In this document: positions 53,801-62,396 of the stretch, piece by piece | Layout: every line of letters begins with the position of its first letter | Numbering within the stretch: position 1 is the stretch's first letter | From: Chitinophagales bacterium | GTDB taxonomy: Bacteria > Bacteroidota > Bacteroidia > Chitinophagales > Chitinophagaceae | Direction: 5' to 3' | DNA: 64,000 bases | NCBI GenBank assembly: GCA_015655125.1 | Contig: JAATFP010000079.1 | Span: 62,001-126,000, forward strand | Notes under the pieces: model-generated | Seen by the model: only the letters and a program-made list of their open reading frames with translations | Databases searched by the model: none | Told to the model about the DNA's origin: nothing | Made by a program: the position numbers and the translations under genes

Positions 53801-54351
53801 TTGAGAGTCGCCGGCTTGAAAACCTTGCGGCAAAATTGCGCATGAATATCAGCAGAAGCTTTGTGAGTAATTTTCTGCTGAAACATTCGGATAATATCCT
53901 TTCTACGAGCGCCGCAAGTTTTGATAATCGCAATTACAAGATCCGGCAGTATTATTTTGAGCCTAACATCACCTACATTTATAAGTCAAACCTTCGTGCT
54001 GCGTTATCATATGCTTATTCGGAAAAAAACAACCGCATCGACTCGATGGAGCGGGCCATCAATAATGCATTGACGACAGAGATAAAATACAATATACTTG
54101 CCAGTAGCAGTATCAATATTAAATTCACTTATAATCAGATTGCGTTCAAGGCTTACACCGGTGCAGAGAACACTACGGTAGGGTATATGCTATTGGATGG
54201 GTTATTGCCTGGAAAGAATTTTTTGTGGAACGCAGAATATACAAAACGTTTGGGCGGAAGCATTGAAATGAGTCTTCAGTATGAAGGAAGAAAACCCGGT
54301 ACTTCGCAAACCATACACACCGGGCGGGCTTCCATCAGGGCCTTGTTTTAA
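50857..54351 (+). CDS. Very large predicted outer-membrane protein, function unknown
   Basis: 1164 residues, start TTG at 50857 ([22 protein letters not shown] is a clean signal peptide); an in-frame TTG at 50824 would add 11 residues that hide it. After about 120 residues there is a conserved block ([60 protein letters not shown]) and the rest alternates polar and aromatic residues with many Asn, Tyr and Arg, ending in a Phe, as in outer-membrane barrels. The FGNSQD and IPIQPDGNT blocks recall other giant Bacteroidota surface proteins such as SprA, but I cannot confirm homology. Ends at a strong terminator; single gene. Confidence 0.7.
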   Translation: MKLKRIYLFFAAIMLVQALSAQVNPLSNLRKKKFVVRMPSQKLDSMSIAPGTLSIENIPAATYRLDELNSTIYWITKPPFDSIHVTYRVFPYKLNSVSRRYNYDSIRLNFLAEKPFTVRTASKQTNPFLDFGTIHTEGSFGRAISFGNSQDAVVNSTMNLQLNGFIGDSLELTAAVTDNNIPIQPDGNTQDLRDFDRIFLQVKKRNWQVNFGDIDIRQSKNYFLNFYKRLQGVSLITDNKIGKNVSNSLLLSGAIAKGKFTRNVLTTLEGNQGPYRLSGANNEFYFVILAGTERVFLDGELLQRGEDQDYVINYNTAELTFTPKRMITKDSRVQVEFEYADRNYLNSQIYVSDEVSVGKKLQVYLGAYSNTDAKNSAIDQTLDVKQKQFLASIGDSLNQAFYQNAVQDTFALGKILYKKIDTLYNVTQHDSIFVQSSDPSLTLYSLGFTYVGVGKGNYTQVLNATNGKLFSWVQPNTAGQPQGDWEPVTLLVTPKQLQVFTVGTQYLFTPHTIFRGELAMSNYDVNLFSSKDKGNDHGLAGKFSIQNDSTKINLLKKPLYLQTTAGYEYVERKFKPLERLRNVEFYRDWSLPYDVALADEQLVSASARLNDKKGNYLRYEAVDYKRSDRYDGLRQAISHYSDIEGWRLTDNISYMNFDSRFTKGNFFRPSVDIKKTITSLKKIETGVSYSGEFNKISDKFADTLNYASFGFNIYELFLRSDQSKLNKWGISFFRRNDLLPFKTALQQADRSNNLTFNAEVLSNEKHQVRFNFTYRSLHIIDPALSKQQEDNSILGRAEYMINEFKGFLNGNVLYEIGSGQEQKREYSYVEVPAGQGQYTWIDYNNNGIPELNEFEEAIYQDQKKYIRVFTPGNTYVKANYLQFNYAFNLDPKAILNPAQSVHGFKKLLLRSNTSSALQISKKNLADGNFLFNPFSQKLVDTTLITLSSYFSNTYFYNRTSSKWGLEFTHSKSSSKAILSYGFESRRLENLAAKLRMNISRSFVSNFLLKHSDNILSTSAASFDNRNYKIRQYYFEPNITYIYKSNLRAALSYAYSEKNNRIDSMERAINNALTTEIKYNILASSSINIKFTYNQIAFKAYTGAENTTVGYMLLDGLLPGKNFLWNAEYTKRLGGSIEMSLQYEGRKPGTSQTIHTGRASIRALF

Positions 54352-54383
54352 ATGAAAAATGCGGCCAGGCCGCATTTTTCATT
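54351..54383. terminator. Bidirectional terminator
   Basis: Perfect 16-bp stem, AATGAAAAATGCGGCC (54351-54366) with its complement (54368-54383). It overlaps the last base of the stop codon of the large gene and ends transcripts from both sides. Confidence 0.88.
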
Positions 54384-54456
54384 ATTATTGGATTTCGTTA
54401 AAATTATATTCTGTGTTTTCTGATGATCTTTTTGAATAGGATAGTTGAATTTTAAG

Positions 54457-55455
54457 TTAGCTAAAAAGCCCGCCTTTCTTTAAAGGTCTGAATGCTTCAC
54501 CAACTTTAAAGCCGTTATTGAAAACTTCTATTTTATAATTACCAGTCATGAAGTTGGAATTCGGTTTCCAGTCAAAACTCACATTTTGCCTTTTATTTTG
54601 TGTATAATTAACATCCAGCTTTTGTGTGAAAGGTTTTTGTTCACCATCCCTTGTACTGAATGTTCCCGAACCTAAAGCTTCAACAGCAACCGGTGTTCCA
54701 TCAGGTGCCGTTACGCATACATATACTTCTTTGGTTCCGCTTTGTGCAAGCATATTTTCATTAAGGTCAAAACTGATTCTTAATTTATCTACTTTTTTGG
54801 CGGTACTTGTTGTTTTTTCTTTGCCATTGCTCTTTTCGTTGATACCAACGATGTTGAAGTTAGATGCTTGTAAAGTAGAACCTACGTTGATGATATCTTC
54901 TTTTTCTTTGATCACTACAGTTGATGAATCGTAATCTTTCAGCGCCTTGTTGCGTTGTGCAGTAACGGCGGCTTTTTCCTGTATCAATTGAATTTTCTGG
55001 CCTTGCAGAATCTCAACCTGGTTTTTATATCCTTCTATATCCCCGTTCAGTGAAGCTATTAAACCTTTCGCTTCTGCCAGTTCAGCCTGCGTTGCATTTA
55101 CTTTAGTAAGCAAGCTTTGGATACGTGCTTTCTTTTCTTCGATATCCTTGTCTTTAGCAGTAATGGAACTATCTTTTTTAGAGTTTGCCGTTTTCAGCAT
55201 ATCATATCTCATAGCAGCATCTTCCAGTTCTTTCTGTAATTCATCGCGCTGAGTGGATGTTGTTGCGATCACCGTTTCCTGTTGGTTGCTTTTCTCCTGT
55301 GTTTTATTTTTATCATAGATGATGTAGCCCCATGTTCCTAGCAAGGCAGCTACCAAAACACCAGTAAGAATTGTACGGGTGTTGGTTTTACTTGTCGTTG
55401 TAGAGCTTACTTCTCTGGGAGTTTTTTCAGCCTCTGGGAAATTTTCGAAAGCCAT
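54457..55455 (-). CDS. Single-pass membrane protein with a long coiled coil
   Basis: 332 residues. Short Thr/Ser cytoplasmic start, one membrane helix at about 29-47 (TILTGVLVAALLGTWGYIIY), a coiled coil at about 60-195 (heptads with E, K, Q and A: LQKELEDAAMRYDMLKTA, IEEKKARIQSLLTKV) and a C-terminal beta domain at about 215-332 (DKLRISFDLNENMLAQSG, a YTQNKRQNVSFDWKPNSNF stretch). No family recognised; the plan suits an envelope stalk, but no role can be assigned. Confidence 0.8.
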   Translation of the reverse strand: MAFENFPEAEKTPREVSSTTTSKTNTRTILTGVLVAALLGTWGYIIYDKNKTQEKSNQQETVIATTSTQRDELQKELEDAAMRYDMLKTANSKKDSSITAKDKDIEEKKARIQSLLTKVNATQAELAEAKGLIASLNGDIEGYKNQVEILQGQKIQLIQEKAAVTAQRNKALKDYDSSTVVIKEKEDIINVGSTLQASNFNIVGINEKSNGKEKTTSTAKKVDKLRISFDLNENMLAQSGTKEVYVCVTAPDGTPVAVEALGSGTFSTRDGEQKPFTQKLDVNYTQNKRQNVSFDWKPNSNFMTGNYKIEVFNNGFKVGEAFRPLKKGGLFS

Positions 55456-55639
55456 AATAGGTAGATTTTATTGTAGTTAATAATCTTATTGTAAAAAACA
55501 AGTAGAATTTCAAACGATAATTGGATATTTTTGAGCTTGTTTTAATTTCGCTAGATGATTTCCAAAACTATGCCAAAAAGAAATTAAGCACAAAACTTTA
55601 TAGGTTTTTTGATTAATATATTGTAGAAACCAGTTTTTT

Positions 55640-56638
55640 ATGAGCGCAGAAAAAATTTTGGCCGGTTGGAAAAAGAAATCGTTTCAACCGGTATATTGGC
55701 TTGAAGGAGAAGAAGAATATTATATCGACCAGTTGATGAACTATGCGGAGCATGAGCTATTGCCGGAATCTGAAGCGTCTTTTAATCTTACCGTATTTTA
55801 TGGGCGTGATGCTGATTGGGCCGCAGTTACGAATGCCTGTAAACGCTATCCCATGTTTGCAGAAAGGCAAGTGGTGCTGTTAAAGGAGGCCCAGCACATG
55901 AAAGATATCGACAAACTGGAAGCGTATGTAAGTGCGCCGCTTTCTTCTACCATTTTCATTATAGGTTATAAAGGGAAAACGCTGGATAAACGCACAAAGC
56001 TTTATAAAATTTTGCAATCTAAAGCAGAGGTATTTGTTTCTGTAAAAATCAGGGAAGGAAAAATACATGAATGGATCACACAAATGGTGAAAGAAAAAGG
56101 TTATACCATCCAGGCCAAGGCCGTGTCGCTGCTGGAAGAACATATTGGCAACGATCTCAGCCGCATCGCCAACGAGATTGACAAGCTTTCTGTAAATCTC
56201 AAAGGAAAAAAGAGCATCGATGAAGATGATATTGAAAAATACATTGGCATCAGCAAAGAATACAATGTGTTTGAATTGCAGTCTGCCATTGCCAGGAAAG
56301 ATCTTGTGAAAGCAATCACGATCATCAATTATTTTGAAAGCAACCCGAAAGCCGTTCCGATACAAATGGCACTTCCGGCGCTTTATGCGAACTTCAGTAA
56401 AGTTTATACGGTATATGGAATGAATGATAAAAGTGATGCTGCGCTAAAACCGCTTTTTTATTTTAATCAAAGTTCTTTGCAGCAGGCAAAGGATATGATG
56501 AAAAATTATGGCTATGGCGGACTTGAGAAGATACTCTTGCTGTTGCATCATTATAATCTTAAAAGCATTGGGGTAGGCGACAGCGGATCGTCGGGAGCGA
56601 TGCTGATGAAGGAGATGGTGGTGAAGATGATGCTGTAG
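55640..56638 (+). CDS. holA: DNA polymerase III subunit delta
   Basis: 332 residues. Clamp-loader subunit that opens the sliding clamp. Matches HolA: N-terminal YWLEGEEEYYIDQLMNYAE, AERQVVLLKEAQ, the FIIGYKGKTLDKRTKLYK region, IHEWITQMVKEKG and ending in domain III. Single gene, directly behind a 160-bp AT-rich leader. Confidence 0.92.
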   Translation: MSAEKILAGWKKKSFQPVYWLEGEEEYYIDQLMNYAEHELLPESEASFNLTVFYGRDADWAAVTNACKRYPMFAERQVVLLKEAQHMKDIDKLEAYVSAPLSSTIFIIGYKGKTLDKRTKLYKILQSKAEVFVSVKIREGKIHEWITQMVKEKGYTIQAKAVSLLEEHIGNDLSRIANEIDKLSVNLKGKKSIDEDDIEKYIGISKEYNVFELQSAIARKDLVKAITIINYFESNPKAVPIQMALPALYANFSKVYTVYGMNDKSDAALKPLFYFNQSSLQQAKDMMKNYGYGGLEKILLLLHHYNLKSIGVGDSGSSGAMLMKEMVVKMML

Positions 56639-56727
56639 CGAATGGGAAATCTTCAGAAGTTTCCTGGTTATTGGAACCAGTATTTATATCATGCAGACAT
56701 TTTAAAGATCCGCCCATTCATCATTCA

Positions 56728-56988
56728 CTAGGAAAGTTGTTTCTTCAAAAATCCTTCAATCGCCGAACACGGCACCAGGAAAGGCTTCTCTTCAATCACT
56801 ACGTTCATATCCTGACCCGAAACAGTATATGAGCCGATGATTGCGTTCCCAAAAATGCTCAGTTCGAAATTACCGGCATTGGCATCACCATTAAAAGTGC
56901 CGCTTTGACTCTCAACACTTTTTTTTGCTTTTAGCAAAATATCTTCCGCGGAACCGGAAAACGGAATATTAAAATTACATGCTGACAT
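56728..56988 (-). CDS. Small conserved-looking protein of 86 residues
   Basis: 86 residues, no signal or membrane segment, Cys4 and Cys74. FNIPFSGSAEDILLKAKKSVE is followed by GNFELSIFGNAIIGSYTVSG, an alternation suggesting a small beta-rich fold. I have seen short proteins with this IPFSGSAEDILLKAK start in Bacteroidota, but no function is known. Monocistronic; 76 bp from the glycine-zipper lipoprotein gene. Confidence 0.65.
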   Translation of the reverse strand: MSACNFNIPFSGSAEDILLKAKKSVESQSGTFNGDANAGNFELSIFGNAIIGSYTVSGQDMNVVIEEKPFLVPCSAIEGFLKKQLS

Positions 56989-57063
56989 GCTGCAAAACTA
57001 GGTAAAATAAAAAGTCCCGCATAATAATTTATCCGGGAACTTTCTATAGGGACAAAAAATATT

Positions 57064-57573
57064 TTACTGAACCCTGCCATCTTTTTTGTCCTTGCCACTG
57101 CCGATGATGTAACCGCCGGTGGCACCCACCACACCGCCGATAACAGCGCCTTTACCTTTGCCTGCCACCGCGCCTACTACTGCGCCACCCACACCGCCGA
57201 TGATAGCCCCTTTAGCGGCTTTACTGATGCCTTTTTTCTGCGGAGCCGCCGCCGGAGCCGTAGTGGTGGTGGCACCGGTGGAAGTATTGGACGACCCGGA
57301 AGCTGCAGTATTGTTGCCAGAAGAACTACCGGATGGAGAGTTGTTATTAGCTGTACTGCCATTGTGTTTTATGGGTGCGGTAGTATTATCATTTTCTGCA
57401 TTTCGTGATGCTGCAGTTGATGCCACACCTGTATCGGTAAGATAACTACCATTGCGCGCAGAATCCTGCAGTAATATAAGGTCCTTGTTAGAATCAAGCT
57501 TTTGCTGATCCGTTTTTCCTTTGCACGCTGCAAACGTTGTTGCTATAGCTATAGAGAATAATATCTTTTTCAT
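57064..57573 (-). CDS. Glycine-zipper lipoprotein
   Basis: 169 residues. Lipobox FAAC (Cys17) makes it an envelope lipoprotein. Residues about 60-110 are low-complexity Asn/Ser/Thr/Pro linker; residues about 118-160 are a glycine zipper (GAIIGGVGGAVVGAVAGKGK and GAVIGGVVGATGGYIIGSGK) as in Pfam families of the YMGG type, which insert into or pack on membranes. C-terminal Lys/Asp tail. Role in the outer membrane is uncertain. Confidence 0.85.
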   Translation of the reverse strand: MKKILFSIAIATTFAACKGKTDQQKLDSNKDLILLQDSARNGSYLTDTGVASTAASRNAENDNTTAPIKHNGSTANNNSPSGSSSGNNTAASGSSNTSTGATTTTAPAAAPQKKGISKAAKGAIIGGVGGAVVGAVAGKGKGAVIGGVVGATGGYIIGSGKDKKDGRVQ

Positions 57574-57644
57574 AATGCTTTATTTTATTTCTTACCTATC
57601 AATGAGAAAACTATGCCAAACTTAAAAGCTTACTATTTGGGGAC

Positions 57645-59969
57645 ATGAGTTCAGAAAAATCGCTGTTACACCAAACACAAACACCTAAACTTTTAACAAT
57701 TATTGTTTGGCAAATAACTTTAGTGCAATTTTGCATCAACTTAATCCATTCGTTGAATCAAATCGATACATATAAAAATTTTTTGAATGGCCGTTATGTT
57801 GCAGAAGGTATTCGAAACACGGTTGGTATAGTTCTTCCGGCGCTGGTATTGAATTATTTTAACTTGTTGCCGATCGGCTTCGAACTATCGTTGGGAGCGC
57901 TTTGCGTAAGTGCTACGGACAGTCCGGGCCCGGTTCATCACCGGCTCAACGGAATGTTCTTTTGTAACCTTATCATCACGGCGGTGGCGATCATCACCTG
58001 CTATTCGGCTGAGTCGCCTCTGTTGCTGGGCTGCGTCATTTTCGTTTTCGGATTTCTATTTTCCATGCTGACAGTTTATGGAATACGTACATCAGCCATA
58101 GGAATCGCTGCTTTGCTGGTTATGATCCTCAGCCTTCAAACACCGCAACATGGAAATGAGATCTGGTTGAATGCCTTGTACATTCTTTGCGGCGGAACCT
58201 GGTATTTGTTGTTCAGCATGTTGCTTTATACGATCCGGCCGTACAAGATCATACAGCAGATCTTGGGAGATTTTATACTCGACATCGGCGCCTATTTCAA
58301 AATGCGGAGCCTGTTTTACAAACACGATCCCGAGTATGAAAAAACGTATCAGCAGCTGCTTTTGCAGCAAGTGAACGTACAAACACAGCAAAGCCTGCTC
58401 AGTGAGATCTTGTTTAAAACGAGAACAATCATCAAAGAATCAACGCATACCGGACGCGTGCTGTTAAAAATATATGTGGATGTTGCAGAATTGTTTGAAA
58501 GCATCATGACAACGTTCCAGGATTATCGCATACTTCACAAACAATTTGACAGAACCGGTATTTTGGAAAAGATCCAGGAACAGATAGTAGCCTTGTCTGA
58601 AGAATTGAACCAGGTGGGTATCGCTGTCAAAAGCGGACTGCATTCTGTTGCGCCGGAAGACAATCTTATCAATTTCCGGAATTTGAAAACGGAGTTTGAA
58701 AATCTGCGATTAACGTATATGACCGACGCTAATGTGGAACAGTTTGTGAGCCTGGGGCGCATCCTCAATAATCTTCAGCATCTCACGGAGAAGATAAATG
58801 GATTGCATTATTATACCAGTTACGACAAAAAGATACAAAAAGCACAGTCGGAGTCAATTGATCAAAGCAATTATGCTGCATCGCAGGATATTCGCCCGGC
58901 GATTTTTTTCAATAATCTCAATTTCGGTTCTAATGTTTTCCGTCACGCACTACGGGTGGCATTTGCATTGCTGACGGGTTATGTTATTTCTCTTGCATTC
59001 GCAATAGGCCACAGTTACTGGATATTGCTCACGATCGTTGTTATCCTGAAACCCGCATACAGCCTCACAAAAAAACGAAATTCCGACAGGCTCATAGGTA
59101 CCTTGCTTGGCATTTTAATCGGTGTGGGAATTCTTTATTTCATTCACGGAAAAACGACCTTGTTTGTTATTATGATCGTGATGATGGCTACTTGCTACTC
59201 TTTTTTACGCATCAATTATTTCGTTAGCGTACTTACAATGACACCCTATCTTGTTCTCTTTTTTCACATGCTTTACCCAGATATGATCAGTGTTGTATTA
59301 AAGGACCGTCTTGTGGATACAGCCATCGGCTCTGGTATAGCTTTCTTTGCCAGTATCTTTTTTGTACCGGCATGGGAACACGAATCGATCCGCTCTTTCA
59401 TGATCAAAATGCTCGAAGCGAATAAAAAATATTATGGAATGGTTGCAGCCGTTTTTAGTAGTAATGCAGAATTACCCAAACAGCAGTTCCGTATCGTAAG
59501 GAAAGACGTATTAACAGAATTGGCCAATGTTTCTGATGCTTTCAACCGGATGTTATCTGAGCCGAAACGTTTTCAAAAAGGCATAGAGAACGTACATCAA
59601 TTTGTCGTTTTCAGCCATATTCTGACTTCTCACTTTGCTACGCTTTCTTACTATCTTAATGTTCGACAGAGTACTTTTCGCTCGGCAGACCTGCTGCCTG
59701 TGATAGAGAACACGCAACTCAATTTTTCCAATGCCATCCATTTCCTTTCTTTACGTGAAGGTATACCCGGGCGGGCAGACAGGAATGCGTTGGACAAAAT
59801 AAACAACCATGCAGAAATATTGCTCGCCAAACGCCGCGAAGAATTATTGCAGGGCCAATTGGAAACTGATACCAAGCAGTTGCTCGTGGAAAGCAAGTCG
59901 GTGATCGATCAGTTCAATCATATCTATGGAGTATCCGCCGACATGGCAAAGGTAGCGGAAGCGTTGTAA
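57645..59969 (+). CDS. FUSC family membrane protein (YccS/YhfK-like)
   Basis: 774 residues. Two sets of membrane helices (about 60-200 and 435-590), each with a hydrophilic arm: the family's duplicated plan. NFGSNVFRHALRVAFALLTG and VILKPAYSLTKKRNSDRLIG (with KPAYSLTKKR and RLIGT) are clear FUSC marks (fusaric-acid resistance/aromatic acid exporter family). Probably an inner-membrane exporter of aromatic or other acids. Stands alone. Confidence 0.9.
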   Translation: MSSEKSLLHQTQTPKLLTIIVWQITLVQFCINLIHSLNQIDTYKNFLNGRYVAEGIRNTVGIVLPALVLNYFNLLPIGFELSLGALCVSATDSPGPVHHRLNGMFFCNLIITAVAIITCYSAESPLLLGCVIFVFGFLFSMLTVYGIRTSAIGIAALLVMILSLQTPQHGNEIWLNALYILCGGTWYLLFSMLLYTIRPYKIIQQILGDFILDIGAYFKMRSLFYKHDPEYEKTYQQLLLQQVNVQTQQSLLSEILFKTRTIIKESTHTGRVLLKIYVDVAELFESIMTTFQDYRILHKQFDRTGILEKIQEQIVALSEELNQVGIAVKSGLHSVAPEDNLINFRNLKTEFENLRLTYMTDANVEQFVSLGRILNNLQHLTEKINGLHYYTSYDKKIQKAQSESIDQSNYAASQDIRPAIFFNNLNFGSNVFRHALRVAFALLTGYVISLAFAIGHSYWILLTIVVILKPAYSLTKKRNSDRLIGTLLGILIGVGILYFIHGKTTLFVIMIVMMATCYSFLRINYFVSVLTMTPYLVLFFHMLYPDMISVVLKDRLVDTAIGSGIAFFASIFFVPAWEHESIRSFMIKMLEANKKYYGMVAAVFSSNAELPKQQFRIVRKDVLTELANVSDAFNRMLSEPKRFQKGIENVHQFVVFSHILTSHFATLSYYLNVRQSTFRSADLLPVIENTQLNFSNAIHFLSLREGIPGRADRNALDKINNHAEILLAKRREELLQGQLETDTKQLLVESKSVIDQFNHIYGVSADMAKVAEAL

Positions 59970-60024
59970 GGTTAAGTTTCAGGCATCTCCACGGGCAATG
60001 ACAGACCGGATAGAGAAATAAACC

Positions 60025-60597
60025 TTATTGCATGTACTTGTCACGGTCATCTTTCTTATTGTGCAAATTCAACCGTACTTCCCATTCCGTAAAATTGTTT
60101 ACCATTTCTATTTCGGCGATGAAGTTCTTGTATGCATTATCGTTTGTGTTGGTACGCAACATACTTGATGAAAACCTGACCGTTTCTGATGGTTCTTCCA
60201 TGTTACCGCTGAAGCCGCCGTTAGCTGTGCTTAAATGCAATCTTGTTTTATTTACCAGGCGAAATGTATTGCGGTAAATTTTAGCAGCCTCCTTGTAGCT
60301 GTCGCCCCGGTACATCACCGCCTGCAGGCTTGCCGAAGTATCTATGACCGAATGAAAACGCAGGATAAAACATTGCACTGCACCAGGCACGCTGCTTTTG
60401 GATTGATAAATGTCCACATCATCCTGCTCACTCACCACTTCACCCTGGATGCCGTAATAATTTGCGCGAAAATCCTGTACGATCTTGTTGATCGAGTCGC
60501 TGAAAGCGGGAGAGGGCAGAATCGATTTGTAGAATTGCGCCTTTCCTGCTGATGCAGAAAAAATAATAAGGGCAGAAAGAATCAGTAATTTTCTCAT
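60025..60597 (-). CDS. Small secreted protein, unknown function
   Basis: 190 residues from ATG 60597 (MRKLLILSALIIFSASAGKA is a signal peptide cut at about GKAQ); an in-frame start at 60633 would add 12 non-signal residues. Mature part of about 170 residues, with LRFHSVIDTSASLQAVMYRG and WEVRLNLHNKKDDRDKYMQ. No family recognised; no neighbours of related function. Confidence 0.7.
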   Translation of the reverse strand: MRKLLILSALIIFSASAGKAQFYKSILPSPAFSDSINKIVQDFRANYYGIQGEVVSEQDDVDIYQSKSSVPGAVQCFILRFHSVIDTSASLQAVMYRGDSYKEAAKIYRNTFRLVNKTRLHLSTANGGFSGNMEEPSETVRFSSSMLRTNTNDNAYKNFIAEIEMVNNFTEWEVRLNLHNKKDDRDKYMQ

Positions 60598-61092
60598 AGT
60601 ATCTCTTGGTTTCGTGCAATGATACGAAACCATATTTCCAGCCTGAAATAAAAGTAATTCACTTGCTGTGCAAAACTTTCGCCCATCGTAAATTTACCTG
60701 GTAAATATTACTAGAAATAAAACTACACGAGGTTCAAAACACTGCTACAACTTTTGTTGAATTAATGTTGCATATTTGTTATGTAAACCTATCCAATCCC
60801 TTTATAAAGCCGCTGATAACCTATTAAAAAACCGAAAAAATTCAAATCAATAGTAACCCCCTTACTATGAAAAACCTTCGTGAGAAGGTTTTTTTTGCAA
60901 CTAATACCCCGGATTCTCATAAATTCTTTGCTTAGCTTTAGGCGTATTTTTTTTCGGCAAGTCTTCCGGGCCAAAGAATCGCTACACAAAAAAGTCTCTT
61001 TTTCCTTTCTTGCCGGCAAAATAACATGCTGCTAAGCACCAAATTTTTTGTACATCTGAAAAATCTGTACGATCTGTGATTAACTTGGCAAA
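60598..61092. other. Intergenic region with an orphan terminator
   Basis: A strong hairpin with eight T at 60871-60897 is 274 bp from the nearest gene on its 5' side. A weak -7 box (CATATTTG) lies upstream at about 60771. A transcript of about 110 nt with CCAATCCCTTTATAAAGCC near its start would end at this hairpin. Nothing else recognised. Confidence 0.45.
60871..60898 (+). terminator. Orphan terminator
   Basis: Stem AAAACCTTC (60871-60879) with GAAGGTTTT (60884-60892), loop GTGA, then TTTT. No gene upstream on the same strand within 900 bp ends here (that strand carries the FUSC gene ending 59969). Confidence 0.85.
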
Positions 61093-61563
61093 ATGAAATC
61101 AGCATCTGTAAAAGAGATCAGGCAAGAACTGGAAGTATTAAGTCATGACCAACTCGTGCAACTATGTTTGCGCCTCGTGAAATTTAAAAAGGAAACCAAA
61201 GAATTGGCGGGTTACCTGCTTTTCAATGCACACAATGAGCCGGAATATGTTGAGTCAGTGAAAGAATTGCTGGAAGAAATGTTTGCGGAAGTAAGCATCA
61301 AAAATCTTTACATCGCAAAAAAAAATCTGCGCAAAATCATACGAACCGCGAACCGGTATATCAGATACAGCAGCGAGGCCACCACCGAAATCGACTTGCT
61401 GATATTTGTTTGTAAGAAAATGAAAGCCCTTAACATCGATTTTAATAAAAGTGTACAGCTGCAAAATCTGTATGCCGCGCAAATAAAAAAAATAAATAAA
61501 ATACTCGACACCTTGCACGAAGATCTCCGGTACGATTATCAAAGGGAAATTGACCAAATATGA
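61093..61563 (+). CDS. Conserved-looking all-helical protein, unknown
   Basis: 156 residues, charged and helical (KEIRQELEVLSHDQLVQLCL at the start), no signal or membrane segment; basic region KNLRKIIRTANRYIRY at about 76-91. I do not recognise the family. It ends directly at (1 bp) the convergent msrA stop codon. Confidence 0.7.
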   Translation: MKSASVKEIRQELEVLSHDQLVQLCLRLVKFKKETKELAGYLLFNAHNEPEYVESVKELLEEMFAEVSIKNLYIAKKNLRKIIRTANRYIRYSSEATTEIDLLIFVCKKMKALNIDFNKSVQLQNLYAAQIKKINKILDTLHEDLRYDYQREIDQI

Positions 61564-62205
61564 TCATTTGAAATTGGCTTTGAAATTTCTTCTAAACGCC
61601 ATAAAATCCGGTATAGACACGTTTTGTATGTAGGCGTTGCCTGGATTTCGGCGGATGTATTCCTGGTGATAATCTTCTGCTTTGTAAAATTTTGTAAACG
61701 GAACCACTTCGGTTACGATCGGGTCATCAAACTTTTTTTCGTCCGAAAGTTTTTTGATCGCAGTTTCGATGATTTGCTTTTCCGATTCATTCCGGTAAAA
61801 TGCAATCGATCTGTATTCTGTTCCCACATCATTTCCCTGCCGGTTCACAGTGGTCGGATCCTGGCTGGCGAAGAACGCGGCTACCAATGTTTCATAGCTT
61901 ATTTTAGCCGGATCGTAATATACCTGCACCGTTTCTGCATGGCCGGTATTTCCTTCAGAAACGCTTTCATAATCCGGATCTGTAGTTGTTCCGCCAGCAT
62001 AGCCGGAAACAGCATCCCGTACGCCAACAAGGCTTTGAAAAACGATCTCCGCGTGCCAGAAACAGCCTTCGGCAAAAGTTGCAACGGCTTCGCTTGCCGA
62101 AGGCGTATCTGAAGTGGGAATTTTAATATTCGAAAAATCTCCGGCCTGTCTTTGTACGCATGAAAACGTGGTGATAATAAAAAAGAGAAAAAGGGTGATT
62201 TTCAT
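61564..62205 (-). CDS. msrA: Peptide methionine (S)-S-oxide reductase, exported
   Basis: 213 residues. Lipoprotein signal with lipobox TFSC (Cys16). Repairs methionine-S-sulfoxide in proteins of the envelope. Catalytic GCFWHAE (Cys48) and the family marks VGVRDAVSGYAGG, GHAETVQVYYDPAKISYE and YRSIAFYRNESEKQ are present; C-terminal AEDYHQEYIRRNPGNAY is also typical. Most MsrA proteins are cytoplasmic, so the lipid anchor is worth noting. Ends 1 bp from the convergent gene. Confidence 0.95.
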   Translation of the reverse strand: MKITLFLFFIITTFSCVQRQAGDFSNIKIPTSDTPSASEAVATFAEGCFWHAEIVFQSLVGVRDAVSGYAGGTTTDPDYESVSEGNTGHAETVQVYYDPAKISYETLVAAFFASQDPTTVNRQGNDVGTEYRSIAFYRNESEKQIIETAIKKLSDEKKFDDPIVTEVVPFTKFYKAEDYHQEYIRRNPGNAYIQNVSIPDFMAFRRNFKANFK

Positions 62206-62307
62206 GACTGAAATTTACCCTAAATAAATGAATCCCTGCTCAGGAGCTTTTGTTTTCCTGTTAATTATTCTCAAACAATTCAACTTGGATTTTTAGATTT
62301 CCTCTTC

Positions 62308-62346
62308 ATGAAATCTTCCAAAGCCGAAGGCCCTTAAAGATTTCAT
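62308..62346. repeat. Inverted repeat upstream of the Mur ligase gene
   Basis: Perfect 10-bp arms ATGAAATCTT (62308-62317) and AAGATTTCAT (62337-62346) around a 19-nt centre, 51 bp before the gene. It is followed by the words TTGACTATTGACCATTCACC, which I know as a common intergenic text in these genomes. Confidence 0.6.
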
Positions 62347-62396
62347 TATTGACTATTGACCATTCACCACTAAATTAGCGGTTCAAATACAGCACG

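Noticed and set aside
60789-61019. 76-codon minus-strand frame near the orphan terminator
   Set aside because: Basic, Lys-rich translation of AT-rich intergenic DNA; runs over a terminator hairpin.
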